Positions 44,276 through 53,321 of a stretch of 64,000 bases of DNA are shown here, piece by piece. Source of the DNA: Atopobium deltae (GTDB lineage: Bacteria; Actinomycetota; Coriobacteriia; Coriobacteriales; Atopobiaceae). A program made the position numbers and the translations under genes. Numbering within the stretch: the stretch's first letter is position 1; every line of letters begins with the position of its first letter. Under the pieces are notes generated by a model. It saw only the letters and a program-made list of their open reading frames with translations. It was not told the origin of the DNA and did no database searches. The stretch spans positions 1 through 64,000 of the forward strand of contig NZ_KQ959507.1 in assembly GCF_001552785.1 (NCBI RefSeq), given 5' to 3'.

Positions 44276-45607
44276 TTATCTCATAAAGAAGTACACCACA
44301 AATGCGGCGGCAGCGATCCACATCATCGGCTTGATCTTCGAAACCTTACCCGTGACGAGCGCCACGATTACGTACGCAATAAAGCCCATGCCAATACCAT
44401 CCGAGATGGAATAGGTCATGCAGATGCCTGCAACAATCATGAAGGCTGGGAAGCCATCAAGAATATTGCTCCAATCGATCTCAACGCAGTCAGACATCAT
44501 CAAATAGCCAACATAAACCAAAGCGCCGCAGGTAGCTGCCGTATTGACCACCGCAATAAGTGGCGCAAAGAAGGCTGCAATAATGAAGAGAATACCAGTG
44601 GCAATGGCGGTTAAACCACTACGACCGCCGTCTGCAGCACCTGCCGAAGCCTCAACAAAGGTGGTGATGGACGAAGCACCAAAGAAACCACCCATGGCGG
44701 CAGCTGCTGAATCAACGATAAGAATTTCCTTGATATTCTCGACCTTACCGTCTTCTGACAAGAATTTACCAGGCTTTGCAATGGCCAAAGCGGTACCCAT
44801 GGTATCGAAGAAGTCGGACATCATGAGTGAAAATGCAAAGATCAGCAGCGTGGGATTGAGAAGCACCTTGGTGATGCCCATGACGCCTGCAGGATCTGTT
44901 TGGAAGGGCGACGCAAAGGTCGAAAAATCAAGCGCAGAAACGATTCCCTCGGGTTGAGTGGTAACACCAAGAGGAATTCCCGCGAGGACTGCCACTAAAA
45001 TACCGAGCAAAATTGAGCCGTTGACCTTGAGCGCAGCAAAAATCAAGGTCGCGATGATGGCGATAACACCAACCTGAAATGTCGGGTTTGTGACCGCACC
45101 AAGGCTGATTGGGGTGCCAGCACCAGGAACGATGATGCCTGCATTCACGAGGCCAATCATGGCAATAAAAAGTCCCAGGCCCACCGAAATGGCATGACGC
45201 AGGGACACGGGTATGGCATCCATGATCTTCTCGCGAAGACCAAATAAAACCAACAACAAAATGGCAACGCCCTCGACAAAGACAATTGCCATGGCGGCGT
45301 GCCAGTCTCCACCCGTAAGGCCAGCGGCAGCGCTTGCGATCATAGCGTTAATGCCGAGACCAGATGCGCACGCGACGGGGCGGTTTGCAAAAAGACCCAT
45401 GAGGATGGTCATGACACCAGCGCCAATACAGGTGGCGGTGACCAGCGCACTCATAGGAATCGGAGTGAGTAAGGGTACTTTAGGATTTCCAAGAATGGCT
45501 GGATTTACGGCAATGATGTAAGCCATTGCAAGGAAGGTGGTAAGTCCTGCTCGCAGCTCTTGCGCTACCGTCGATCCTCGTTCCTCCAAATGAAAGTACT
45601 GTTCCAT
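44276..45607 (-). CDS. Guanine/hypoxanthine/adenine permease (AzgA/PbuG type)
   Basis: 443 residues, multi-pass. EVRAGLTTFL-like AQELRAGLTTFLAMAYIIAVNPAIL, ASGLGINAM, and DFFDTMGTALAIAKPG with SSITTFVEASAGAADGGRSGLTAIATG are hallmark AzgA/PbuG motifs. It would import purine bases for salvage, with apt at 39078. Preceded by GAGGGAGAAG. No purine riboswitch core is visible in the 120-base leader. Confidence 0.9.
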   Translation of the reverse strand: MEQYFHLEERGSTVAQELRAGLTTFLAMAYIIAVNPAILGNPKVPLLTPIPMSALVTATCIGAGVMTILMGLFANRPVACASGLGINAMIASAAAGLTGGDWHAAMAIVFVEGVAILLLVLFGLREKIMDAIPVSLRHAISVGLGLFIAMIGLVNAGIIVPGAGTPISLGAVTNPTFQVGVIAIIATLIFAALKVNGSILLGILVAVLAGIPLGVTTQPEGIVSALDFSTFASPFQTDPAGVMGITKVLLNPTLLIFAFSLMMSDFFDTMGTALAIAKPGKFLSEDGKVENIKEILIVDSAAAAMGGFFGASSITTFVEASAGAADGGRSGLTAIATGILFIIAAFFAPLIAVVNTAATCGALVYVGYLMMSDCVEIDWSNILDGFPAFMIVAGICMTYSISDGIGMGFIAYVIVALVTGKVSKIKPMMWIAAAAFVVYFFMR

Positions 45608-45650
45608 CTAACTTCTCCCTCTCTTGTTTGTGATGGATACAACACACAAT

Positions 45651-45673
45651 ATAAGCCTCACGAGGAGGCTTAT
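45651..45673 (-). terminator. Hairpin after dut
   Basis: 9-bp stem ATAAGCCTC with GAGGCTTAT, loop of 5 bases. The - strand continues TATTGTGTG, a poor T tract. Probably ends the nrdR-dut transcript. Confidence 0.5.
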
Positions 45674-45728
45674 TGTCCTTGGTGCTACTGAATGTATGTG
45701 TCTGTGTTTTGCATGAACACTACTACCA

Positions 45729-46175
45729 TTAGTGAACACCACTAGAACCAAAACCAGCAGCTCCGCGGTCAGTTTCGTCAAGTTCTGCAACTTCACGAAG
45801 GGTTACCACAGGAACTTCTTGTATGACGAGTTGAGCAATGCGCTCCCTTCGCTCGATATGAATAGCGTTAGTTTTATCAAGATTGATGGCGCAGACCTTC
45901 AGCTCGCCGCGGTAATGGGCGTCGATAAGACCGGGCGTGTTAGCCATCGAGAGACCTTTTTTATAGGCAAGGCCACTGCGCGGTTGAATAAAGCCTGCAT
46001 AGCCATCGGGAATCGCTATAGCGAGGCCCGTGGAAATCAAGCGGCGCTCAAAAGGTTGTAGCACCACATCCTCATTCGCACGCAAATCTAAGCCCGCATC
46101 CCCCTCATAGGCGTATGCGGGCAATTCAACACTGGGATCGAGACGCTTAATGGCGAGCGTAATATGATTACTCAT
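45729..46175 (-). CDS. dut: dUTP diphosphatase
   Basis: 148 residues, trimeric dUTPase. Hydrolyses dUTP to dUMP, keeping uracil out of DNA and feeding dTMP synthesis. All five motifs present: AGLDLRA, PRSGLAY, GLIDAHYRGE, ERIAQLVI and RGAAGFGSSG. Its ATG lies inside the end of nrdR (8-base overlap), joining deoxynucleotide control and dUTP clean-up in one operon. Confidence 0.96.
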   Translation of the reverse strand: MSNHITLAIKRLDPSVELPAYAYEGDAGLDLRANEDVVLQPFERRLISTGLAIAIPDGYAGFIQPRSGLAYKKGLSMANTPGLIDAHYRGELKVCAINLDKTNAIHIERRERIAQLVIQEVPVVTLREVAELDETDRGAAGFGSSGVH

Positions 46176-46617
46176 GCGATAAACTCCTCAATTCGTTACT
46201 GAATTCTTCAACATCTTTAAAATCGCGGTAAACCGAAGCAAAGCGCACATAGGCTACTTTGTCGAGGTCAATAAGCTTTTTGAGCACAAGTTCGCCGAGG
46301 TCAGAAGAGGTAATTTCCGTTTTGCCAGCATCGCGAATTTCTGACTCAAGCACATCGATGAAGTTGTTTAACTCTGAGGTCGGGATGTTGCGCTTGACGG
46401 TTGCCGTCAAAAGTCCCCGGAGAAGTTTTTGACGATCAAAGAGCTCACGAACACCATCGCGTTTAATAACTGATAAGGGCGTCTCCTCGCGACGCTCATA
46501 GGTGGTAAAACGATGACGGCACTGCTCACATTCGCGACGACGGCGGATAGAGTCGTTATCCGATGGCCTTGAATCTATCACACGGGAATCCTCAAAACCA
46601 CATTTGGGACAACGCAT
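46168..46617 (-). CDS. nrdR: Ribonucleotide reductase repressor NrdR
   Basis: 149 residues. A zinc ribbon (MRCPKCGFEDSRVIDSRP and CEQCRHRFTTYER) that binds NrdR boxes, and an ATP-cone (VIKRDGVRELFDRQKLLRGL) that senses ATP/dATP. ATG 46617 has AAGGAG 6 bases upstream; upstream codons in the open frame are not part of the family. No nrd genes are in this window. Confidence 0.95.
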   Translation of the reverse strand: MRCPKCGFEDSRVIDSRPSDNDSIRRRRECEQCRHRFTTYERREETPLSVIKRDGVRELFDRQKLLRGLLTATVKRNIPTSELNNFIDVLESEIRDAGKTEITSSDLGELVLKKLIDLDKVAYVRFASVYRDFKDVEEFSNELRSLSHE

Positions 46618-46691
46618 GACGCTCCTTTGAGGTAAATGAAACATGAGAAAAAACAACTAAAAGGAGGATAACACACTCTGTCAACTTCATG

Positions 46692-47231
46692 CTATTTACG
46701 TATTTCAGGAATTATTAATTTTTGCCCTTGCGTAAGTGTGGCCGTGTTTAGTTGGTTGTGCTGCATAATGTGGTTTACAAGCTGTTGTGTGGTCATGCCT
46801 TCAACAGGATTGTTTGCAGCAATTTTCCATAAAGAATCCCCTGGTTGCACCACAATTTCCTTCGTTTGTGTGGAGGCGCTGATTGGAGAGGTAAAAAGCG
46901 CACCAGCAGGGGTTTGAAGGAAGCTCAGAGCGAAAAATGTTGCCAATACAAGTCCAAAGCCAAGCGTAAGAACACGAGTACGATTCACAAAAAATTGTGA
47001 AGTTTGTTTTGTGCGGCTGGCGCCTACGGAGGCGTGCACTGCCATCTCTGATGACAATGCCGCGCTGGTAGAAACCCTTGTGGATGCGCTCCGCTGGCAC
47101 ACGCGCCCGCTTGCAGCATCTGTAGAAGCCCCACGGCCACCTTCGATAAGCGTTAAGGTGCAACGGCGAGCCTTTAATGCGGTGGAACCCAGTGATGTGT
47201 AGTGTGTATTGGTGTGAAGGGCATCTTTCAT
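46692..47231 (-). CDS. LysM-domain membrane protein divergent from lexA (YneA-like position)
   Basis: 179 residues: 85 polar N-terminal residues, one membrane helix (about 88-112) and an external LysM domain at about 128-177 (VQPGDSLWKIAANN...LTQGQKLIIPE) that binds peptidoglycan. A LysM protein divergent from lexA matches the place of the SOS division inhibitor YneA/DivS in other Gram-positives, and the shared intergenic region has three LexA boxes. SOS control and division arrest are inference. AGGAG 9 bases before the ATG. Confidence 0.78.
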   Translation of the reverse strand: MKDALHTNTHYTSLGSTALKARRCTLTLIEGGRGASTDAASGRVCQRSASTRVSTSAALSSEMAVHASVGASRTKQTSQFFVNRTRVLTLGFGLVLATFFALSFLQTPAGALFTSPISASTQTKEIVVQPGDSLWKIAANNPVEGMTTQQLVNHIMQHNQLNTATLTQGQKLIIPEIRK

Positions 47232-47336
47232 AATGGCTACTCCTGTTGCATATATACTTCGCTTCTCTAGCTATAGGTATAGCGAATGGGTTGGACAGAT
47301 CTTTGTAGGTATCCTTACGAACGACACAATTGATAT

Positions 47337-47407
47337 CGAACAATTGTTCTTATCTATAAGTATCTACGAACATGTGTTCTTGTCAAGTAAAAACGAACAA
47401 ATGTTTG
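47337..47407. promoter_or_regulatory. Three LexA boxes between the LysM gene and lexA
   Basis: CGAACAATTGTTCT at 47337-47350, CGAACATGTGTTCT at 47367-47380 and CGAACAAATGTTTG at 47394-47407 match the Gram-positive LexA box (CGAAC-N4-GTTCG). Starts are 30 and 27 bases apart, about three turns, so dimers would sit on one face. They suit lexA autoregulation and control of the divergent gene. Confidence 0.88.
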
Positions 47408-47458
47408 CATTTTTTTCAAAACAGGGGTACTATTTTTTGAGACGATAAAGGAGGCAAT

Positions 47459-48130
47459 ATGGCAAAGGCTAAACTAAGTGCACGTCAAAAGGAAATTTAC
47501 GACTATATTTGTACCTTCTCGGCGGCGCATGGCTTTCCCCCTTCGGTACGAGAGATTGGCAATGCCGTTGGTCTGGCCTCCCCTTCGACGGTTCATTCTC
47601 ACCTAAAATATCTGGAAGATAATGGCTATATCCGTCGCGACTCCAAAAAACCTCGTGCCATTGGAGTGGTATCTCAGGCTCATGACACAAAACAGAGTCA
47701 GGCAGATAAAACTGACGAGAAATTAGCGTCCGTAACGCTCGACATATCTAAGCAACTTATATCCCTTCCTGTTGTTGGTCGCGTTGCAGCAGGTCAGCCA
47801 ATTCTTGCAGAGCAAAATGTGGAAGAGCACTTAAGCCTTCCCATTAGCATTGTTGGTGATTACAGCTCCTTTATTTTGCGTGTCCGCGGCGACTCCATGA
47901 TCAATGCAGGCATCTTTGATGGTGATTATATTGTGGTTAAAGAGCAGCAAGAGGCCCATAACGGGGAGATTGTCGTAGCGCTTATTGATGACTCAGCAAC
48001 CGTTAAAACCTTTTATCGAGAAAAGCATCGTATACGCCTTCAGCCCGAGAATGACACCATGGAGCCGATCTATGTCAAGGATCCCATCATCTTGGGTCGC
48101 GTAACAGCGCTTATTCGCTCAATTTCATAA
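47459..48130 (+). CDS. lexA: LexA repressor
   Basis: 223 residues. Winged-helix DNA-binding N-terminus (LSARQKEIYDYICTFSAAHGFPPSVREIGNAVGLASPSTVHSHLKYLE...) and S24 protease C-terminus with the self-cleavage Ala-Gly in RVAAGQP (about 111-112), Ser about 147 in RGDSMINAG and Lys about 183 in ATVKTF. RecA filaments trigger its cleavage and open the SOS response. AAAGGAGG precedes the ATG. The DUF1624 gene starts 2 bases after its stop. Confidence 0.96.
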   Translation: MAKAKLSARQKEIYDYICTFSAAHGFPPSVREIGNAVGLASPSTVHSHLKYLEDNGYIRRDSKKPRAIGVVSQAHDTKQSQADKTDEKLASVTLDISKQLISLPVVGRVAAGQPILAEQNVEEHLSLPISIVGDYSSFILRVRGDSMINAGIFDGDYIVVKEQQEAHNGEIVVALIDDSATVKTFYREKHRIRLQPENDTMEPIYVKDPIILGRVTALIRSIS

Positions 48131-48131
48131 T

Positions 48132-48977
48132 ATGCAGCGTATGCAGCGCGCTGAGTCTACAGAACATACGGATCATCAAGACTCTGCTGCACAGACGGGT
48201 TGTATAGAGCAGCGCCACACAGAACGCATTGTGATTTTTGACCTCATCCGAGGCTGCGCAGTCATCTCGATGGTACTTTTTCATTTGTGCTACGACTTGG
48301 TCATGCTTTTTGGTGTTGATTTACCATGGTTTTATGGGCCTGTGCAAACATTCTGGCGCTGTAGCATTTCGTGGACCTTCATTGCACTTGCTGGTTGTAT
48401 GGTCTGTTTTTCCAAAAATAATGCCCGCCGAGCAGCGAAGCTTTTAGCACTTGCGCTTCTTATTTTTCTTGTTACTTCGTGGGCACAGATTGACGATCCC
48501 ATTAATTTTGGAATCATCTTTTGCTTAGGCGCCTGTGGAGCTATTAGCGAAGCACTCCGCAGAGCGGGTCTTCGCTTCGAGGGATATTGTTGTGCTGCAG
48601 GCTTGTTAGCTGCCTTTGTTATCTGTTTGCCCCTCAGTTCGGGAAGCTTGTTTTTAGGTATTACAAGCGTGGCTCTTCCACAAGCGCTGTATCAAAACGA
48701 TGTCTTCGCTTGGCTTGGTTTTGTGACCCCACAATTTGTTTCGGGAGATTATTATCCAGTACTCCCCCATCTTTTTTTGTATCTTGCAGCGTATGCATTC
48801 TGTGCCCAGCTGCAACAACAGGGGTTTCCCTCTTGGACCAAACAATGTGTGTCGAGTTTTGCTACACCTTTGCGCATCGTCGCTAGGCCTCTACAAAGTA
48901 TCGGACAACATGCGCTTGGGGTATATCTCGTACATCAGGTTGTTCTTCTCGGCATCTTAAAACTCTTCTTGGGCTAA
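48132..48977 (+). CDS. DUF1624 (heparan-acetyltransferase-like) membrane protein
   Basis: 281 residues with about eight membrane helices. IVIFDLIRGCAVISMVLFHLCYDL is the family's opening, with conserved Asp, Arg and His; a final HALGVYLVHQVVLLGIL follows. Related acyltransferase-3 and DUF1624 proteins transfer acyl groups to sugars across membranes; the substrate is unknown. It starts 2 bases after lexA, so it probably shares the LexA-controlled transcript, which is unusual. Confidence 0.8.
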   Translation: MQRMQRAESTEHTDHQDSAAQTGCIEQRHTERIVIFDLIRGCAVISMVLFHLCYDLVMLFGVDLPWFYGPVQTFWRCSISWTFIALAGCMVCFSKNNARRAAKLLALALLIFLVTSWAQIDDPINFGIIFCLGACGAISEALRRAGLRFEGYCCAAGLLAAFVICLPLSSGSLFLGITSVALPQALYQNDVFAWLGFVTPQFVSGDYYPVLPHLFLYLAAYAFCAQLQQQGFPSWTKQCVSSFATPLRIVARPLQSIGQHALGVYLVHQVVLLGILKLFLG

Positions 48978-49014
48978 GCAGTTACGTGCTGCGTCCTGTG
49001 GAGTCTTATGAGCC

Positions 49015-50337
49015 TTACGATGGATTTTCGAGCATAAAGGGTTCAAGCAGTTCTAGAAGTTTTTGCGAGATGCGTATTGTGGCCATAAAGCCCTGCTGCT
49101 GATAGTCTTCGCGAATGATCTGTGCCTGTTGGCGCACCATGTGCACAAGCGCTGTTTTATCGTACGGGATTAAGACGGTAATGAGCGCTTCACCTTGCGT
49201 TGCGGCCTGTGAAATGCGATAGCTCAGTGTGTCAAGGCCACGACGCTCTTGCGCCGAAATGTAAACCGCATCGGGATAACGCGCCTGCAGATCAGCAAGT
49301 TCATCATCGATTAGTAGATCAATCTTGTTGAAAACAACAATATATGGTATCTGATCTGCGTTTATCTGCTGCAATACCTTGCTTACCGCCTCAATTTGTG
49401 CAGCCACCTGTTTGTCGTGAGCGTCGGCCACCAACAAAATCAAATCCGCATTTTGGACTTCCAATAAGGTCGACTTAAACGCTTCAATAAGCGTGGTGGG
49501 AAGTTTTTGAATGAAGCCAACCGTGTCGGTCAGCGTAATTTTGCGCCCTTCGGAAAGTTCGCATGAGCGAGTGGTGGGATCAAGCGTTGCAAATAATTCA
49601 TCTTTTGCATATACCTCGGCACCAGTTAGCGCATTGAGCAGCGTTGATTTTCCAGCGTTGGTATAGCCCGCCAAAGCCACACGCCATACGCCCGAAGCCA
49701 GTCGTGCTTTTGCTTGCACCGCGCGACGACGATTGAGCGTTTCCAGATCTTGTTTCACTTTGGCAATACGCTTGCGAACAAGACGTCTATCAACCTCAAG
49801 CTGGCTTTCGCCTTGGCCAAAACGGCTACCGATGCCGCCACGTGTCTGCTCCTTGGCAAAATGACTCCACATGCCTCGCAGGCGCGGATACATATATTGT
49901 AGCTGTGCAAGCTGGACCTGCAAACGTCCCGCCTGAGCAGTGGCATGCACGGCAAAAATATCCAAAATAAGCGCCGTTCGATCGATAACCTTCACCGATT
50001 TCCCTAAGCATTTTGAGAGATTTGCTTGCTGAGAAGGGGTAAGTTCATCATCAAAAACCACGACCTGCGCCTCAAGACGCTCCACCAAGCCAAGAAGTTC
50101 GTCGACTTTACCCGAGCCAATAAACGTCTTTGCAAATGGTGTAGGTACATTTTGCGTAAGACGCCCCACGACCTGCGCACCATCCGTCTCGACTAGGCGG
50201 GCAAGCTCCGCAAGCGACTCTTCAAGAGTCCAAGCGCTCCCCATAAGCCTGTCCTTCTCGGTACTTACGCCAACGAGAATGACGCGCTCTTTTTCGGGTG
50301 CTGTCGGTTGTGGTTTGTAGCGACCTTGCTTTCCCAT
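49015..50337 (-). CDS. hflX: Ribosome-associated GTPase HflX
   Basis: 440 residues. N-terminal HflX domain with VVFDDELTPSQQANLSKCL and DRTALILDIFAVHA, a coiled-coil with GGIGSRFGQGESQLEVDRR, and the GTPase with GYTNAGKSTLLNAL, DTVGFIQ and NKIDL. HflX splits stalled or hibernating ribosomes under stress. Follows miaA on the - strand after 3 bases. Confidence 0.94.
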   Translation of the reverse strand: MGKQGRYKPQPTAPEKERVILVGVSTEKDRLMGSAWTLEESLAELARLVETDGAQVVGRLTQNVPTPFAKTFIGSGKVDELLGLVERLEAQVVVFDDELTPSQQANLSKCLGKSVKVIDRTALILDIFAVHATAQAGRLQVQLAQLQYMYPRLRGMWSHFAKEQTRGGIGSRFGQGESQLEVDRRLVRKRIAKVKQDLETLNRRRAVQAKARLASGVWRVALAGYTNAGKSTLLNALTGAEVYAKDELFATLDPTTRSCELSEGRKITLTDTVGFIQKLPTTLIEAFKSTLLEVQNADLILLVADAHDKQVAAQIEAVSKVLQQINADQIPYIVVFNKIDLLIDDELADLQARYPDAVYISAQERRGLDTLSYRISQAATQGEALITVLIPYDKTALVHMVRQQAQIIREDYQQQGFMATIRISQKLLELLEPFMLENPS

Positions 50338-50340
50338 ATT

Positions 50341-51405
50341 TCATCGCTCACGTTTCTGTAATGCTGGTTGTGACGCGATCTGCGCTGCTAGCAGTGGCGC
50401 ATCGTGCGTCGAAAGATACGTCGTTATTTGCTCTGCAATTTGCGCTGCTGCTTCATCGACGGTCTTCTCGTCAAGCGAAATCCAAAGAATGCGCGCATCC
50501 CGCCTTAACCAGGTCATTTGGCGTTTTGCAAGACGGCGCGTGTTTCGTTTGATAAGATTCCGTGCTTCAGCAAAACTAATGGTGCCATCCAATGCATCGA
50601 GAATTTCTTTGTAGCCAATCGCCTGCGAAGCGGTTTTTGACTGACGAATATTATGCGCATCAAGCCTGCGAACCTCATCGACTAAGCCCTGCTCAAACAT
50701 CTGATCCACGCGAGTATTAATGCGCTCATAGAGCCGCGCTCGGTCGAGGTTCAAACCAAAAAGCAGCGCGGGATAGTACGGCGTATGCTTATGCAGCCCC
50801 TGATTAATCTGTGCATACGAGCGACCCTCGTCACAATATTCCAGCGCTCGAATCACACGTTTTGTATTGTTGGGATGAATCAACGCAGCGCTTGCGGGAT
50901 CTTTGCTGAACAACAGTGCATGCAGCGCTTCTACACCGTTTTGGTCGAGAAACTCGGTGTATTTTTGACGAGAAGAGCTGGTAAAATCCCCTGCAGGAAA
51001 CTCCATCACATCAATGGCCGCATTGAGGTATAGACCCGTTCCCCCGCACAAAATGGGCAGCGTTTTTTGTGCACGATGTGCATCAATACAGCGGCGCGTC
51101 TGCTGTTGGAAGAGCTCAGCGGAATAATTTTCATGCGGGTCGGCCACATCAATCATCTCGAGCGGCACCAAGCGTTGCGAAACAGGAGTTTTAGCTGTGC
51201 CAATGTCCATGCCACGATACACCTGCGCTGCGTCGGCCGAAATAACGGATGTTGCAAACCGTTGCGCGAGCTTCTCGGCCACGGCAGTTTTACCCACCGC
51301 AGTTTGTCCCACGATGCATACGACGGGCAACTGCTCAGCAAGCGGCTGCGATTCGACGGTCTTCTCGCCAGCGAGCGCTTGCGTCGAAACGCTGGAAAAA
51401 CTCAT
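50341..51405 (-). CDS. miaA: tRNA dimethylallyltransferase
   Basis: 354 residues. Adds a dimethylallyl group to A37 of tRNAs reading U-starting codons; MiaB then methylthiolates it. P-loop GQTAVGKTAVAEKL, SADAAQVYRGMDIGTAK, GGTGLY, and the late RRLAKRQMTWLRRD. An extra 25-residue leader precedes the P-loop, and its DNA carries a copy of the repeated word GGTCTTCTCG. Start overlaps the miaB stop (ATGA). Confidence 0.95.
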   Translation of the reverse strand: MSFSSVSTQALAGEKTVESQPLAEQLPVVCIVGQTAVGKTAVAEKLAQRFATSVISADAAQVYRGMDIGTAKTPVSQRLVPLEMIDVADPHENYSAELFQQQTRRCIDAHRAQKTLPILCGGTGLYLNAAIDVMEFPAGDFTSSSRQKYTEFLDQNGVEALHALLFSKDPASAALIHPNNTKRVIRALEYCDEGRSYAQINQGLHKHTPYYPALLFGLNLDRARLYERINTRVDQMFEQGLVDEVRRLDAHNIRQSKTASQAIGYKEILDALDGTISFAEARNLIKRNTRRLAKRQMTWLRRDARILWISLDEKTVDEAAAQIAEQITTYLSTHDAPLLAAQIASQPALQKRER

Positions 51406-52772
51406 CGAGGCTGCCCAATCATGGGCCCGCGCAAATACCAGGTGCGCGCTTCGTCAACGCGGACGTTTACAATTTTGCCGATAAGATCGGTCGCTTGCAT
51501 CGTTTCGGGCAAACCAAAATGAACAGTTTGATTTTTTTGGCTGTGCCCCACCAAGACCTTATCGTCAGCCTTAGAAATGCCTTCTACCAGCACTTCTGTG
51601 ATATGGTGCAAATCTTTTTGATTCGCTTTATACGAAAGATCACTCACAAGCTCGGCCAAACGCTCAAAGCGATCCTGAATGCACTCGTGCGAAGTGTCGT
51701 CAGCAATTCTTGCGGCGGGCGTGCCAGGGCGTTTGGAATAAATGAAGGTGTAGGCAGAGGAAAATCCAACCTGTTGCACGAGCGAAAGCGTTTGCTCGAA
51801 GTCCTCCTCCGTCTCGCCTGGGAACCCGACGATAATATCCGTCGAAAGCGCAATATCGGGTATGGCAGTGTAAATCGAATCAACGAGGTACAAAAAATCC
51901 TCGCGCGTGTAGCGGCGATTCATGCGCCGCAAAACCTTGGTGGAACCACTTTGCACCGCCAAGTGCAGATGAGGCATGACCGCTGGCGTTTGAGCCATAG
52001 CTTCAATGGTCTGCTGCGACAAATCCTTGGGGTGTGACGAGGTAAAACGCAGACGCTCAACGCCCGTTTGCCCCACGCGTCGCAACAGCTCAGCAAAACG
52101 GGGCTCTCCATAGCGATTGCGTCCGTAGGAATTGACGTTTTGTCCGAGTAGCGTAATTTCGCGCACGCCGTCGTGCACCAAATGTTCAGCTTCAATCAGG
52201 ATGTCCTTCATATCGCGGCTACTTTCGCGTCCGCGCACATACGGAACGATGCAAAAAGTGCAAAAGTTATTGCAGCCCGTCATGATGGGCAACCATGCAT
52301 GAAATGCCTGTGCACGATTGCTGGGCAAGTCTGTCGAGAAACCCTCGTAAGCTTCTTCGGTATCGGCATAGACGGTGCTGTGGTCATCGGCAGCGTAGGC
52401 CTCATTTAGTAGCTGCGGAAGGTGCTGAATAGCTTGCGTACCAAAGACGACATCCACGTTGGGAATTTGATCACGCAGCCGCTCTCCATCGCGCTGAGCA
52501 ATGCAGCCGCCAACAGCAATAACGCGTTTTCCCGCGGCGGGTACAGGGGCACTTTTGAGTGAGGAAACCTGACCATACAAGCGGATATCTGCTTTTTCGC
52601 GAACGCAGCAGGTCATAAAAATATTGGTATCGGCGTCCTCCATGCTGGAGGCTTCATTCATGCCGATGGAGTCCAAAAGACCGCTGACACGCTCGGAATC
52701 GTGCAGGTTCATCTGGCAGCCAAAAGTTTTAATGGCATAGGTTTTGCCGATAAGGGCAGGAAAATCACTCAT
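51402..52772 (-). CDS. miaB: tRNA methylthiotransferase MiaB
   Basis: 456 residues, radical-SAM enzyme adding a methylthio group to i6A37. N-terminal UPF0004 domain with cluster cysteines (TFGCQMNLHDSE, CCVREKAD, VGGC), radical-SAM CNNFCTFCIVPYVRGRE, and a C-terminal TRAM domain. miaB-miaA-hflX is one operon. Confidence 0.96.
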   Translation of the reverse strand: MSDFPALIGKTYAIKTFGCQMNLHDSERVSGLLDSIGMNEASSMEDADTNIFMTCCVREKADIRLYGQVSSLKSAPVPAAGKRVIAVGGCIAQRDGERLRDQIPNVDVVFGTQAIQHLPQLLNEAYAADDHSTVYADTEEAYEGFSTDLPSNRAQAFHAWLPIMTGCNNFCTFCIVPYVRGRESSRDMKDILIEAEHLVHDGVREITLLGQNVNSYGRNRYGEPRFAELLRRVGQTGVERLRFTSSHPKDLSQQTIEAMAQTPAVMPHLHLAVQSGSTKVLRRMNRRYTREDFLYLVDSIYTAIPDIALSTDIIVGFPGETEEDFEQTLSLVQQVGFSSAYTFIYSKRPGTPAARIADDTSHECIQDRFERLAELVSDLSYKANQKDLHHITEVLVEGISKADDKVLVGHSQKNQTVHFGLPETMQATDLIGKIVNVRVDEARTWYLRGPMIGQPR

Positions 52773-52843
52773 GGAACATCTACCTTTTTAGTTTTAGGAT
52801 ATCGAGTTCAGGTGCTTGAGGGCGTCGCTTTAAGATATTTTTA

Positions 52844-53203
52844 CTATGCGCTAGTCGCAGACGTATCTGCAGACGTCGCCACTGCGGCCGCAGTGGGCGT
52901 AGTTGTAGCAGTAGCTACAGCGTCAAGCACGGGATTCATAATGCGATGCACATAAACAGCAATGCGAATAGCCGTGCGACTCTCACCCCCAATAGAAATA
53001 TCCGAAAACGTGGGTGCACACGAAATATCAACACCAGTTGGAATTAAAAACCCTCGTGCAATAGCAAGTGCTTTAATGGCTTGGTTTACGGCGCCAGCTC
53101 CAACACACTGCATATTAACAGGGGTTCCATCATTAACCATGCCCGCAATAGCGCCGGCAACAGACGCTGGGGACGACTTACTCGATACTTTAAGGAACTC
53201 CAT
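52844..53203 (-). CDS. SpoVS-family protein with extended tail
   Basis: 119 residues. The first 88 closely follow stage V sporulation protein S: MEFLKVSSKSSPASVAGAIAG, GAGAVNQAIKALAIARGFL, GGESRTAIRI. SpoVS is an Alba-like small protein acting in sporulation in Bacillus and found near rny in many Gram-positives. Here a 30-residue Ala/Thr-rich tail is added. No sporulation genes are in the window and Coriobacteriia do not sporulate, so its role is something else, perhaps RNA binding. GGAGAG precedes the ATG. Confidence 0.9.
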   Translation of the reverse strand: MEFLKVSSKSSPASVAGAIAGMVNDGTPVNMQCVGAGAVNQAIKALAIARGFLIPTGVDISCAPTFSDISIGGESRTAIRIAVYVHRIMNPVLDAVATATTTPTAAAVATSADTSATSA

Positions 53204-53321
53204 GTAGCTACTCTCCGCATTGCAACAATTTTTAATGAGCTTGTTTGTAGTGCTTATCTGTACGTTATTGTAGTTCTTGCTCCTAGGATATTGTACAAGA
53301 CCTGCAAATATCTGCAACGAA

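Noticed and set aside
45608-45728. Purine riboswitch upstream of the permease gene
   Set aside because: The conserved three-way junction sequences are not present; only a short hairpin is seen.
51249-52037. 262-residue + strand frame across miaA and miaB
   Set aside because: Both miaA and miaB have complete motif sets on the - strand.
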